Shown piece after piece: positions 48,713-57,160 of a DNA stretch of 64,000 nt. The DNA is from Tumebacillus flagellatus (GTDB lineage Bacteria > Bacillota > Bacilli > Tumebacillales > Tumebacillaceae). The DNA lies in contig NZ_JMIR01000006.1 of the NCBI RefSeq assembly GCF_000714935.1, positions 1 through 64,000 of the forward strand. Reading direction: 5' to 3'. A program made the position numbers and the translations under genes. A model generated the notes under the pieces. The model worked only from the letters and a program-made list of their open reading frames with translations, was not told the DNA's origin and did not search any database. How positions within the stretch are numbered: the first letter of the stretch is position 1; every line of letters starts with the position of its first letter.

Positions 48713-49108
48713 ATGGCACTCGCGAACTGCAAACGTTGCGGGAGATTATACAATCGCATGTTTTCGGAGATCTGCGGAGAATGCAGCAAGGAAGACGACG
48801 AGTTGTTTTTTCTCGTTCGCGACTACTTGCAAGAGCATCGCCGCGCGTCGATGTACGAAGTCAGCGAAGGGACGGGCGTAGAGGTCTCGACGATCATACG
48901 CTTTATTCGCGAAGGTCGGGTTCAGACCCTGGACAACCCGAACCTCAACTACCCGTGCGACAACTGCGGCACGCCGATTCAGATCGATCGCTTTTGCAAA
49001 TCGTGCAAGGACAAGCTGCAAAAAGGACTGTCCGCGACACAGGAAAGTTTGCGTCATCAGGAATTGAAAGGTCCCCGAGCGGACTACTTCCATAAACGCG
49101 ATCGATAG
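48713..49108 (+). CDS. yvyF: YvyF-type flagellar operon protein
   Basis: A 131-residue protein with an N-terminal zinc-knuckle (CKRCGRLYNRMFSEICGECS), a helix-turn-helix-like middle (ASMYEVSEGTGVEVSTIIRFIREGRV) and a second cysteine cluster (CDNCGTPIQIDRFCKSCKDKL). This is the conserved protein found between comF and flgM in Bacilli; its function in motility is unclear. GGAGGGTGAAGG directly precedes the ATG. It opens the flagellar filament gene block. Confidence 0.9.
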   Translation: MALANCKRCGRLYNRMFSEICGECSKEDDELFFLVRDYLQEHRRASMYEVSEGTGVEVSTIIRFIREGRVQTLDNPNLNYPCDNCGTPIQIDRFCKSCKDKLQKGLSATQESLRHQELKGPRADYFHKRDR

Positions 49109-49196
49109 GCGGCGCAAGGATAGGTCTGTCGGCGCGAAAGAGAGAGCATACGTGAGTATTTTTACCTTGATCTTGCAAAACGTCTTTTTTCAAGCC

Positions 49197-49224
49197 TCAA
49201 CTTCATGCATGCAAGAGCCGATAC
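49197..49224 (+). promoter_or_regulatory. Sigma-D promoter of flgM
   Basis: TCAA (49197-49200), a 16-base spacer and GCCGATAC (49217-49224) match the sigma-D consensus TAAA-N15/16-GCCGATAT. Its -10 is also the 5' arm of the terminator at 49217-49251. Confidence 0.65.
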
Positions 49225-49251
49225 TGGGGATAACTAAGTGTCGGTTTTTTA
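49217..49251 (+). terminator. Terminator between yvyF and flgM, nested with the flgM promoter
   Basis: CCGATACT pairs with AGTGTCGG and is followed by six T. Transcripts coming from yvyF contain both arms; transcripts starting from the sigma-D promoter would begin inside the hairpin and lack the 5' arm. Confidence 0.7.
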
Positions 49252-49267
49252 TTGTGAGGTGATTGCC

Positions 49268-49549
49268 GTGAAAATTAATGAATCGAACCGCATCTCTCAG
49301 GTGCAGAAATATCAGCAAGCCAACCGGTTCACGGATCAAGACAAGTGCACGTCCTCGTCAACATACAACAAGCAAGACGCAGTATCGATCTCGGCAGAAG
49401 CTTTGGAGAAAGCACGTGAGGTCTCGCAGTCGGAGAGTGTCGATCACGCAGAGCGGCTCACGGCTGTCAAGAAGCAGATCCAAGACGGCACCTATCAAGT
49501 TGAAACGAACGCTGTCGTTCAAAAAATTCTTGAAGCCTACGGAGAGTAA
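49268..49549 (+). CDS. flgM: Anti-sigma factor FlgM
   Basis: A 93-residue protein. It starts at a GTG after GTGAGGTGATT. The N-terminal half is polar and probably disordered; the C-terminal half carries the sigma-binding helices (DAVSISAEALEKAREV, AERLTAVKKQIQDGTYQVE, AVVQKILEAYG). FlgM holds sigma-D until the hook is complete. The place after yvyF and the sigma-D promoter agree with this. A terminator follows. Confidence 0.9.
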   Translation: MKINESNRISQVQKYQQANRFTDQDKCTSSSTYNKQDAVSISAEALEKAREVSQSESVDHAERLTAVKKQIQDGTYQVETNAVVQKILEAYGE

Positions 49550-49553
49550 GAGA

Positions 49554-49592
49554 AAGCCTTGGTCGCCATCGTATGCGGCCAAGGCTTTTTTG
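49554..49592 (+). terminator. flgM terminator
   Basis: AAGCCTTGG pairs with CCAAGGCTT, followed by a T run. It also separates flgM from the convergent glycosyltransferase gene. Confidence 0.85.
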
Positions 49593-49602
49593 CTGATCGG
49601 GA

Positions 49603-51486
49603 TTACAAGTAAAGTTCGCAGAGCTTTTTCATTTCGAGAAATGAATCGTCGTAATGCCAAGCGGTGCCGATCAAACTTGCCGATTCAAGGATCGGTTTGC
49701 TCAGATCAGGACGGTTCAATATCATCGCAATGCGCGAGTAAAGATACAACAAATCGCTGTACGAGCCGTCCATCTGAAGCCCTTCTTGAATCAAGGAGAG
49801 CGCTTGTTGGAACTGGTTGAGTTCCAACAAAGCCAGCACAAGCCATTTGATCGCAACCAATTGTTCTCGTGCGGACAGTTCGGGAAATCGCTTTTGCGCA
49901 AGCGTGATCATTTCCTGGTACTGTTTCGTCACATAGGCGTCACGAAGTTCGGAAAGCCACGGTGGGAGGAAGTAGCTTTCGCTGCCGCCAACGATGGAAA
50001 CCGGGAGCGTGAATCGCTCGCTTGCCGGAGGGGACTGCTGTTCGCCGCGTCGGAACAATCGATCCTCCCTGCGGACAATTGGATGTTCAGGGACATCGCT
50101 TTCGTAGTGGACTTGAAGAGTCAATCTCGCGGGGAGTCCGATTTGAAGAGCGCGTTTGACAGAGGCGACAGATTCTTCTTCAATCGACTCTCCTGCGACC
50201 AGCCAGAGGCACCAGTCTTCCTGCATGGAGTTTTGGATTTCATGAATTCTGGCGCGAACTTGTTCAGGAAGAAGCCCTTTGGGCAATTGTTCGATACGCA
50301 AAGTGAGAGGGACTGTTTGTGCGTTTTGGGTGTTCCATAAGTGGATGACGCCGGAGAGGTACGTCTCCCATTCTTGCATGACGGCTTCCCACTTATAGGA
50401 CGAAGCGGTTTGATAGCCATTGAGCACCAACCGGTTTCGCTTCTCGGGATGATCGAGCAAGTCGATGATCCGTTCGGCTAAACTGGTGGGGTCGCCTATT
50501 TGTCCCAGCAGACAGTTATGACCGTTCACGGCGTACTCCTGAACGCCTTGATTGTGGGTCGAGACCACCGCGCAGCCGCAAGCCATCGCTTCCAGAGGCG
50601 GCAAAGAGAACGATTCATAATACGAACCGGAAACGAAGATGTCGCACGACCGATAGACGTTGCCCAATGTCTCTTGGCTGGGGTTCACGATCAACTCTCC
50701 GTCAAAATCGGAAGCGGGAGCAGTTGGCGACACCCAGACCTCCCCGAACTCGCGCCCTGTTTGACGGACTTGACGCAATGCTTCGCGGATCAAAGGAATG
50801 CCTTTGAAGTCGTGATTTTCCTGTCCGAGAAAGAGAATTCGCGGTTTAGGAGATGAGGGAGATTCCGGCTGTTCAGTTCGAGGGTAGAAAACACGGTTGT
50901 TTAACGCGTTCGGCAACACGTTTGCACCTCGTCCGAAATTGCGCTGAAGTGCGGACACCAAAACGGAGGAGACGACAACGTTCGGCACCGGAAACGACCA
51001 AAGTTGTTTGAAATAGTCTTGTTCCTGGGCGTCCAGTTTGTCAAATTCAAACAAATAGGAATCGCCTTGCTCAAACAAAACCACCGGGGCTTGCTGCTGA
51101 AGAAAGCATTCCGGCACCTGCTCTACGACCGTGCAGACGATCACATCGACTTTGGGCAGGACTTGTCCAAAAGAGGCCGCTCTCGGCACTTCCACGTAGT
51201 CCGCCTTGAGATCGAACCAGTCAGGTCGGGGATCTCTGCTTAAGAGGGTCACTGCATGACCGCGGGAGACCAGTTGGTTCGCATGCTCCAAAATGATTTT
51301 AACGCCTCCGCAAACGCGCGAATGATTCATCAGATACGCGATATGGAGACGCTGAGAGGCGGGCTTTTTTTGAAATGTTTCGTCGACATGTTTCGTAGTA
51401 GAGCCCGGATGCCGTTGTTGCCAAAGTTTCGTGGTATCTTCAACTCTTAATAATTGAATTTTCATTAATTCACTTAACAAATCCAT
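49603..51486 (-). CDS. GT4-type glycosyltransferase with C-terminal TPR-like region
   Basis: A 627-residue protein. The GT-B part (about 50-380) has LHIAYLMNHSRVCGGVKIILEHANQLVSRGH-type opening, VVVSSVLVSAL, ILFLGQENHDFKGIPLIREAL and the donor-binding SGSYYESFSLPPLEAMACGCAVVSTHNQG. The C-terminal 150 residues are TPR-like (EQLVAIKWLVLALLELNQFQQAL). The start at 51486 follows AAGGGAAG. It is read against the flagellar genes, between flgM and flgN, with its own promoter. Its place suggests flagellin or surface glycosylation, which is inference. Confidence 0.8.
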   Translation of the reverse strand: MDLLSELMKIQLLRVEDTTKLWQQRHPGSTTKHVDETFQKKPASQRLHIAYLMNHSRVCGGVKIILEHANQLVSRGHAVTLLSRDPRPDWFDLKADYVEVPRAASFGQVLPKVDVIVCTVVEQVPECFLQQQAPVVLFEQGDSYLFEFDKLDAQEQDYFKQLWSFPVPNVVVSSVLVSALQRNFGRGANVLPNALNNRVFYPRTEQPESPSSPKPRILFLGQENHDFKGIPLIREALRQVRQTGREFGEVWVSPTAPASDFDGELIVNPSQETLGNVYRSCDIFVSGSYYESFSLPPLEAMACGCAVVSTHNQGVQEYAVNGHNCLLGQIGDPTSLAERIIDLLDHPEKRNRLVLNGYQTASSYKWEAVMQEWETYLSGVIHLWNTQNAQTVPLTLRIEQLPKGLLPEQVRARIHEIQNSMQEDWCLWLVAGESIEEESVASVKRALQIGLPARLTLQVHYESDVPEHPIVRREDRLFRRGEQQSPPASERFTLPVSIVGGSESYFLPPWLSELRDAYVTKQYQEMITLAQKRFPELSAREQLVAIKWLVLALLELNQFQQALSLIQEGLQMDGSYSDLLYLYSRIAMILNRPDLSKPILESASLIGTAWHYDDSFLEMKKLCELYL

Positions 51487-51508
51487 CGGGACACTTCCCT
51501 TCACGATT

Positions 51509-51537
51509 ACTATAGAACAAGGGGTACGGTTTGACAA
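51509..51537 (-). promoter_or_regulatory. Sigma-A promoter of the GT4 gene
   Basis: On the minus strand TTGTCA (51537-51532) and TATAGT (51514-51509) are separated by 17 bases, about 25 bases before the start codon. Confidence 0.6.
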
Positions 51538-51653
51538 TTCCTCCTGGTTTGTCTTGACTCCTGAGCCGCGGATTGCAAAGGGCGATCTCTATGAAAATGG
51601 GAGCATGCGAGAGGATTCGGGCGCTCCTTTTTTCAGAATTCAGATTTTGAGAG

Positions 51654-51681
51654 TCATCCATAGGTAAGGGGCTGCCGATAA
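51654..51681 (+). promoter_or_regulatory. Sigma-D promoter of flgN-flgK-flgL
   Basis: TCAT (51654-51657), a 16-base spacer and a perfect GCCGATAA (51674-51681), 50 bases before flgN. Confidence 0.65.
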
Positions 51682-51731
51682 GAAGGCTATTCATAATACG
51701 TTTTGACTGGGTACTAGAGAGGAGTCGCGCT

Positions 51732-52235
51732 GTGAGTGGATTAAAGCCGATATGCAATGTCATCCAGTCCCTGCTGCAAGAGCATGAAGCTTTGTTGAAA
51801 CTGTCTCAACTGAAACGAGACAGTTTGATCAAAGGAGATATAGAAACGTTGAATCTCCTCGTGCAACGGGAGATGAAGCACATTCCGACGATTGACCGCT
51901 TGGAGAAGGAGCGCGCCGGCTTGGTTCGATTGTACGCTTTGCGAGTCGGGGCTTCGGCCGATGACATGACCGCCGAGAAGCTGCACGAGTTGTCCAAGAA
52001 CGACCCGGAAGCCTCGACGCTGCAAGAATTGACAGCTCGTCTGCGCAAAGTGCTGTTTGATCTGAAGGATTTGAACGAACAAAACAAACTGTTGCTGGAT
52101 CAATCGATGCAGTTGGTCGACTTGACCATAGAACTTTTGACGCAATCGCCCTCTGTCCCGACCTACGGCGACAGCGGGGAAAGCAATTCGCCTTATCAGA
52201 CGGGGCGCACGTCCTTTTTTGATTCAAAAGCATAA
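51732..52235 (+). CDS. flgN: Flagellar export chaperone FlgN
   Basis: A 167-residue all-helical protein (LLQEHEALLKLSQLKRDSLIKG, VQREMKHIPTIDRLEKERAGLV, LRKVLFDLKDLNEQNKLLLDQSMQLV) with a disordered C-terminus, the plan of FlgN. It escorts the hook-filament junction proteins FlgK and FlgL to the export gate. It begins at a GTG seven bases after AGAGGAG, and flgK follows 14 bases on. Confidence 0.88.
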   Translation: MSGLKPICNVIQSLLQEHEALLKLSQLKRDSLIKGDIETLNLLVQREMKHIPTIDRLEKERAGLVRLYALRVGASADDMTAEKLHELSKNDPEASTLQELTARLRKVLFDLKDLNEQNKLLLDQSMQLVDLTIELLTQSPSVPTYGDSGESNSPYQTGRTSFFDSKA

Positions 52236-52249
52236 CGGAGGTTCTGACG

Positions 52250-53860
52250 ATGACATCTACTTTTCACGGTCTTGAGATTGGGAAACGCGCGCTGTTTGCC
52301 CAACAAGCAGGTCTGAACACGGTGGGGCAAAACGTCGCGAACGCGAACACGCCGGGTTATTCCCGTCAGCGCGTGGACTTGGTGGCGACGCCTTCGATGG
52401 AATATCCGGGCCTCGCGAAATCGACGCAAGCGGGGCAACTTGGCACCGGCGTGACCGTGGTGAGCATTGAGCGGATTCGCGACAGCTTCCTCGACGCGCA
52501 ATACCGCAACGAAAACAAAACTTCCGGCGAGTGGGAAGTGCGTCAGAACGCGCTCGATAAGTTGCAAGCGATCTTCAACGAGCCGTCAGACACCGGGCTT
52601 TCCAAAGTGCTCACGAATTTCTACACCTCGTGGCAGACATTGGGACGCAATCCGGACTCGCTGGAAGCTCGTTCTGTGGTGAAGCAAGCGACGCTCGATT
52701 TGGCAAACACCTTGAACACGATGGATGCGAAGCTTTCGGAACTCGACAGCGACTTACGCGATGACGCGGGTACGAAAGTGATGGAGATCAACCAATACAC
52801 CAGCCAGATCGTCGATTTGAACAAACAGATCAAGACGTTGGAAGTGTTGGGGGACAAAGCAAACGATCTTCGAGACCGCCGCGATTATCTGGTCGATCTC
52901 TTGTCCAAAGCTGCCGATACGACCGCGAAGGAACTTCCGGACGGAACTTACCAAGTTTCGATCGGCTCCACGATGGTTGTGGACGGTGTCAACCCGCCGG
53001 TGGTCCTCGCCTACGACTCGACGACCAACACGGTCAATCCGCCGGTCGTGGGCGGCGAATTGGGCGGGATGCAGGCTTCGATCTCCCAATATGTTTCGAT
53101 CTACCGCGATCAGCTCAACTCGTTGGTCAACGGGTTGGTCAACGGCAAGATCGATGCAACGTTGCCGAATTCCTACACGTTTGACTCGACGGTCACGACG
53201 CTTCCGTTCGACGTGAAATTGGCCAACGGCACCACGATGAAACAGGGCGACGCCATTCCGGCCGGCTACACGATCCCGGCGGGTTCGATGATCACGTTTA
53301 ACGGGTTGAACGGCATGCACCAATTCGGTTTTACGATGCAGAAGCCGACCACGCAGGCGGGACCGCTTTTTGAAACCTCGGACGGTTCGACGACGTTCAC
53401 CGCCGGGAACATCCGTCTGTCCAAAGCGATCACCGATGACGTGCGCAATTTGGCGGCTTCCTATACCACGTACCAAGACAGCAGCAACAACACGCAAGTC
53501 AAAGTCGGCAACGGCGACGTGGCGTTCATGCTGGGGGAAGCCAACAGTGCGAAGATCGACTTCAAAAACGGCCTGCCGCCGAACAGCGCCATTCTCACCA
53601 CCGGCACCGTATCGGACTACATGCGCGCGATGATCGGCCAATTGGGATCGCAAGCGCAAGCGGCCGATCGTCAAGTCAAGAACCAAGATACGCTGCTCAT
53701 GCAAATTGACAACCAGCGGCAATCGATTTCCGGTGTGTCGATCGACGAAGAGATGGCGAACATGATCAAATTCCAACAGTCGTACGGCGCCGCCGCCCGC
53801 CTGGTGAACACGATTGACGGCATGCTCGATATCATTATCAACCGCTTGATGTCGAATTAA
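52250..53860 (+). CDS. flgK: Flagellar hook-filament junction protein FlgK
   Basis: A 536-residue exported protein. The N-terminal GLEIGKRALFAQQAGLNTVGQNVANANTPGYSRQRV and C-terminal SIDEEMANMIKFQQSYGAAARLVNTIDGMLD are the conserved axial-protein helices; the middle is a variable beta region. CGGAGG is eight bases upstream. It joins hook and filament together with FlgL. Confidence 0.95.
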   Translation: MTSTFHGLEIGKRALFAQQAGLNTVGQNVANANTPGYSRQRVDLVATPSMEYPGLAKSTQAGQLGTGVTVVSIERIRDSFLDAQYRNENKTSGEWEVRQNALDKLQAIFNEPSDTGLSKVLTNFYTSWQTLGRNPDSLEARSVVKQATLDLANTLNTMDAKLSELDSDLRDDAGTKVMEINQYTSQIVDLNKQIKTLEVLGDKANDLRDRRDYLVDLLSKAADTTAKELPDGTYQVSIGSTMVVDGVNPPVVLAYDSTTNTVNPPVVGGELGGMQASISQYVSIYRDQLNSLVNGLVNGKIDATLPNSYTFDSTVTTLPFDVKLANGTTMKQGDAIPAGYTIPAGSMITFNGLNGMHQFGFTMQKPTTQAGPLFETSDGSTTFTAGNIRLSKAITDDVRNLAASYTTYQDSSNNTQVKVGNGDVAFMLGEANSAKIDFKNGLPPNSAILTTGTVSDYMRAMIGQLGSQAQAADRQVKNQDTLLMQIDNQRQSISGVSIDEEMANMIKFQQSYGAAARLVNTIDGMLDIIINRLMSN

Positions 53861-53877
53861 GAGGAGGGGCTATTCTC

Positions 53878-54786
53878 ATGCGTATCACGCAATCGATGAT
53901 GAACAACCAATTCATGCATAACTTAAACCTCAGCAACGAACGGATGAACACCTACCAGGAGGTTTTGTCTTCCGGTTTGAAGCTGAACCGCCCCTCCGAT
54001 GACCCGGTCGGCGTCGGGTACGCCATGCGCTATACCGCGCAACTGGCCGCCAATGATCAATACGTCAGCAACGCGTCGGCGGGTCAGTCGCAATTGGAGT
54101 ATTTGGATACCACGCTCGGCCAGATCAACGAAGTGTTGCAACGCGCCAAGGAATTGGCGGTGCAAGGAGCCAGCGGGTCGGTGCCCGCCGACGCCCGCAA
54201 AGCGATCGGAGAAGAGATGGATCAACTGTATAAGCAGTTGGTCGACCTGAGCAACTCGCAGTTTTCCGGCCGCTACATTTTCAACGGCCAGAAAACCGAC
54301 ACGCGTCCGTATGACCTCGCCAACGCGATGTATCAACAGACGGACGACGGAGTGATTAACTATCAGATGAGCGAGGGCGTTTCTCTGCAGGTCAACGTCA
54401 ACGGCGATGAAGTGTTTGGGCCCCCTACGACGGCGGCGGGAATGCCGACGTCCGACAACCTGTTTGCCGTGATGAGGAACCTGACAGACTCGCTCAATTC
54501 CAGCGACGCGGCCGGCATTGCCAGCGCCATGGACAAGTTGGAAACGGGGTTGAACCGCGTGCTGCAAGTTCGTTCGAGCGTCGGCGCTCGAAGCAACCGC
54601 TTGGAATTGATTCAAAACCGTTTGAAGGATGTCAACCTCAACGTCACCACGTTGCTTTCCAAAACAACGGACGCCGATATCGCGCAGACGATTACAGACA
54701 TGACGACCGCGCAGTCGGTTCAGCGCGCCGCGATGGCGTCCGGCACGCGGATCATTCAGCCGACGTTGGTGGATTATCTGCGCTAG
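53878..54786 (+). CDS. flgL: Flagellar hook-filament junction protein FlgL
   Basis: A 302-residue flagellin-like protein. The N-terminus has RITQSMMNNQFMHNLNLSNERMNTYQEVLSSGLKLNRPSDDPVGVGYAM, and the C-terminal helix has TTLLSKTTDADIAQTITDMTTAQSVQRAAMASGTRIIQPTLVDYL. AGAGGAGGGG is nine bases upstream. It follows flgK by 17 bases. Confidence 0.94.
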   Translation: MRITQSMMNNQFMHNLNLSNERMNTYQEVLSSGLKLNRPSDDPVGVGYAMRYTAQLAANDQYVSNASAGQSQLEYLDTTLGQINEVLQRAKELAVQGASGSVPADARKAIGEEMDQLYKQLVDLSNSQFSGRYIFNGQKTDTRPYDLANAMYQQTDDGVINYQMSEGVSLQVNVNGDEVFGPPTTAAGMPTSDNLFAVMRNLTDSLNSSDAAGIASAMDKLETGLNRVLQVRSSVGARSNRLELIQNRLKDVNLNVTTLLSKTTDADIAQTITDMTTAQSVQRAAMASGTRIIQPTLVDYLR

Positions 54787-54821
54787 AGGGATGACAGACG
54801 AAGGATGAGGAGGGCTTGTCC

Positions 54822-55385
54822 ATGTTGACTTTGCAGATCAGCCAACAATATGCGAAGCTGGGTATCGAGAGCACTCGCGCGCAGCTGGATCTCCGGCAAC
54901 GCCCGGCTGATCTCCAGATCGAACAGCCGGCGGCGGTCTTGGAGATCAGTCAAGGAACGGGCAAGCTGGAGATCGACTCGACGGAAGGACAATCGTCGCT
55001 GGGCTATCGTTCTTCGCAACGGATGTTGGATTCGGTGGCCTCTCAAGTCCGCAGCGGCGTGCTCGACGCGATTGGCAAGATTGCGGAAGAAGGCTGGCAA
55101 TTGGCGGAGATCAGCGGGCCTTCGATCGGGGATCTGGCATTGCAAAAGCAAAATGAAGGAACGATGCCGATCGACTATGTCGGTCCGTATACGGGGCCGT
55201 ATGTGAAACTATCGTACGCCCCGCACCCGTTGGACATTCGAGTGCAGCCGCAGAAAGCTGTGATTCAGGTGACTCCGCATCCTGTTGAGTCCCAGTACAG
55301 TCCCGGCAACGTGCGGACGTATGTGGCGCAGCAGAACGGTTTGCAAATCGATGTCAAAGGGCAATACATGAATATGGAGTTTTAG
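54822..55385 (+). CDS. DUF6470-family protein (YviE-like)
   Basis: A 187-residue protein of the family found between flgL and fliW in Bacilli. It is rich in Gln and Pro with short repeats near the start (LTLQISQQYAKLGIESTRAQL, DLRQRPADLQIEQPAAVLEI) and a conserved middle (RMLDSVASQVRSGVLDAIGKIAEEGWQLAEI). The ATG at 54822 is eight bases after GAGGAGGG. Function unknown; the context points to the flagellar filament. Confidence 0.82.
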   Translation: MLTLQISQQYAKLGIESTRAQLDLRQRPADLQIEQPAAVLEISQGTGKLEIDSTEGQSSLGYRSSQRMLDSVASQVRSGVLDAIGKIAEEGWQLAEISGPSIGDLALQKQNEGTMPIDYVGPYTGPYVKLSYAPHPLDIRVQPQKAVIQVTPHPVESQYSPGNVRTYVAQQNGLQIDVKGQYMNMEF

Positions 55386-55413
55386 GGAGCGGGGTCATCC
55401 CGCTCCTTCTTTA
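55386..55413 (+). terminator. Weak terminator before fliW
   Basis: GGAGCGGG pairs with CCCGCTCC around a 5-base loop, followed by an imperfect T run. It starts at the stop codon of the DUF6470 gene and may only partly stop transcription. Confidence 0.6.
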
Positions 55414-55434
55414 TGAGAATGGGGGAATGACACG

Positions 55435-55872
55435 ATGGTTATTCAATCTCACCGCTTGGGAAGTGTCGATGTAGAGGAGACTGCCGTTTTTGCGTTTCCC
55501 AAACCGTTGCTCGGTTTTGAGCGGCATGAGCAATTCGCGCTGATTCGACCGGATGCCGCGACACCGTTTGCCTACTTGCAGGCGATCGACAACCCAAGCG
55601 TTTCTTTTTTGTTGGCGGACCCGTTCGCCTTTGATTCGAGTTATGAGTTTGAGCTGCCGGAAGAGGAAATTGAACGGCTTTCGAATGTCAAACCGGAGGA
55701 ACTGGCCGTGTGGGTGACAGTCTCCGCGCGCGAATCGTTGCGCGACGCCACCATGAACTTGTTGGCTCCGCTCGTATTCAACACCGCACAACAAGTGGCT
55801 TCGCAGGTGGTGTTGCACAACAGCTCCTACAAAACGAAGGTGCCGATGTTCCCGCGCCCCGAGGAGGAATAA
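55435..55872 (+). CDS. fliW: Flagellar assembly factor FliW
   Basis: A 145-residue beta-barrel protein with FPKPLLGFERHEQFALIRP, PFAYLQAIDNPSVSFLLADPFAF and ELAVWVTVSARESLRDATMNLLAPLVFN. FliW binds either flagellin or CsrA; when flagellin is secreted, free FliW relieves CsrA repression of hag. The gene is directly followed by csrA (three bases) and then hag, all three partners together. Confidence 0.95.
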   Translation: MVIQSHRLGSVDVEETAVFAFPKPLLGFERHEQFALIRPDAATPFAYLQAIDNPSVSFLLADPFAFDSSYEFELPEEEIERLSNVKPEELAVWVTVSARESLRDATMNLLAPLVFNTAQQVASQVVLHNSSYKTKVPMFPRPEEE

Positions 55873-55875
55873 CCA

Positions 55876-56115
55876 TTGCTCGTGCTCAAGCGCAAGATCG
55901 GAGAGTCGCTGATGTTCGGCGACGACATCGAAATTACCTTTTTGGAAAAAGAGGGAGACACCGTCAAGATCGGGATTCAGGCTCCGCGTTCTGTTCGCGT
56001 CCTCCGCAAAGAGATCTTTGACGAGATCGTCACAGCCAACCAAGGGGCTCTGGAGACCTCGCCGTTTGCAGATTTGCTGTCTGAGTACAAAAACTTGAAA
56101 AACGACGAAAAGTGA
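55876..56115 (+). CDS. csrA: Translational repressor CsrA
   Basis: A 79-residue RNA-binding protein: MLVLKRKIGESLMFGDDIEI, VKIGIQAPRSVRVLRKEIF, with a longer C-terminal helix typical of the FliW-regulated CsrA of Gram-positives. It starts at a TTG eight bases after GAGGAGG. Its target sites are visible in the hag leader (56262-56294). Confidence 0.96.
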   Translation: MLVLKRKIGESLMFGDDIEITFLEKEGDTVKIGIQAPRSVRVLRKEIFDEIVTANQGALETSPFADLLSEYKNLKNDEK

Positions 56116-56188
56116 GCAAGTAGGCAAGAAAAGCGGAGATAAAATGCTGTAATTGCCGAAAATCAGTGGATATCATGGGGAATCTCTC

Positions 56189-56216
56189 TAATCAAACCCG
56201 TCTATCCAGACGATAG
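56189..56216 (+). promoter_or_regulatory. Possible sigma-D promoter of hag
   Basis: TAAT (56189-56192), a 16-base spacer and GACGATAG (56209-56216) match the sigma-D consensus only partly (6 of 8 in the -10). It would give a leader of about 80 bases that contains the CsrA sites. Confidence 0.35.
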
Positions 56217-56261
56217 ATAGAGTAGAGCGAGCGGCACAACCGTTCGTCACTACACAAGGGT

Positions 56262-56294
56262 CCCGCACGGATGCGGGGCGACATTTCAAGGAGG
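56262..56294 (+). promoter_or_regulatory. CsrA-binding region in the hag leader
   Basis: CCCGCA (56262-56267) pairs with TGCGGG (56272-56277), presenting CGGA in a 4-base loop, the preferred CsrA site. A second GGA is in the Shine-Dalgarno AAGGAGG about 11 bases later. CsrA bound to both would block ribosomes, as in B. subtilis hag. Confidence 0.75.
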
Positions 56295-56302
56295 AAAACG
56301 AA

Positions 56303-57073
56303 ATGATTATCAACCACAATATTTCCGCTCTGAACACCCACAACCAAATGTCTGTAAACACCGACAAAGCTTCCAAATCCATGGAGAAACTGTCTTCCGG
56401 TCTGCGCATCAACCGCGCTGCTGACGACGCTGCAGGTCTCTCCATCTCGGAAAAAATGCGCGGCCAAATCCGCTCCATGGACCAAGCTCAACGCAACGCG
56501 CAAGACGGCATCTCCCTCGTACAAACCGCTGAAGGTGCGCTGAACGAAGTTTCCGACATGCTCGTTCGCATCAAAGAACTGTACACCGAGAATGCAAACG
56601 GCACCTACAACGCAAACGACCAAGCGAACATCACCGCTGAAATCGCAGCGCTGACCGCTGAAATCAGCAACATCGGCAAAAACACCAAGTTCAACGGCAT
56701 TAGCCTGCTCGACGGTTCCCTCGACGTTTCGATCCAAATCAACGAAACTTCCACCGACGTTATGAACATCAAAATGACCACCGACATCTCCTCGGTCAAC
56801 CCGGCTGACTTGGATGCTGCTACCACTGCGATCGACACCGTTTCCAAAGCTCGTTCCACCCTCGGCGCACTGCAAAACCGCCTCGAGCACACCGTCAACA
56901 ACCTGGCATCTACCTCGGAAAACTTGACCGCTGCGGAATCCCGCATTCGCGACACCGACATGGCGAAAGAAATGATGGCTCTGTCGAAAAACAACATTCT
57001 GGTTCAAGCTTCCCAAGCGATGCTGGCACAAGCGAACCAACAACCGCAAGGCGTTCTCCAACTCCTGCGTTAA
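56303..57073 (+). CDS. hag: Flagellin
   Basis: A 256-residue filament protein. The N-terminal MIINHNISALNTHNQMSVN and SSGLRINRAADDAAGLSISE and the C-terminal LENTV-like NRLEHTVNNLASTSENLTAAES, MMALSKNNILVQASQAMLAQANQ and LLR ending are all conserved. The central region is short, so the filament lacks outer D2/D3 domains. Codon choice is strongly biased, as for very abundant proteins. The leader carries CsrA sites; a terminator follows. Confidence 0.97.
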   Translation: MIINHNISALNTHNQMSVNTDKASKSMEKLSSGLRINRAADDAAGLSISEKMRGQIRSMDQAQRNAQDGISLVQTAEGALNEVSDMLVRIKELYTENANGTYNANDQANITAEIAALTAEISNIGKNTKFNGISLLDGSLDVSIQINETSTDVMNIKMTTDISSVNPADLDAATTAIDTVSKARSTLGALQNRLEHTVNNLASTSENLTAAESRIRDTDMAKEMMALSKNNILVQASQAMLAQANQQPQGVLQLLR

Positions 57074-57088
57074 TCGCCGGTTTCAGGA

Positions 57089-57120
57089 AAAGGACTCTAG
57101 GTTTCCTAGAGTCCTTTTTA
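57089..57120 (+). terminator. hag terminator
   Basis: AAGGACTCTAGG pairs perfectly with CCTAGAGTCCTT around a 3-base loop, followed by T. Confidence 0.92.
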
Positions 57121-57160
57121 TTTCAATCGAATTTCTGTATGGAAAGGGAAGGGGCAACTC

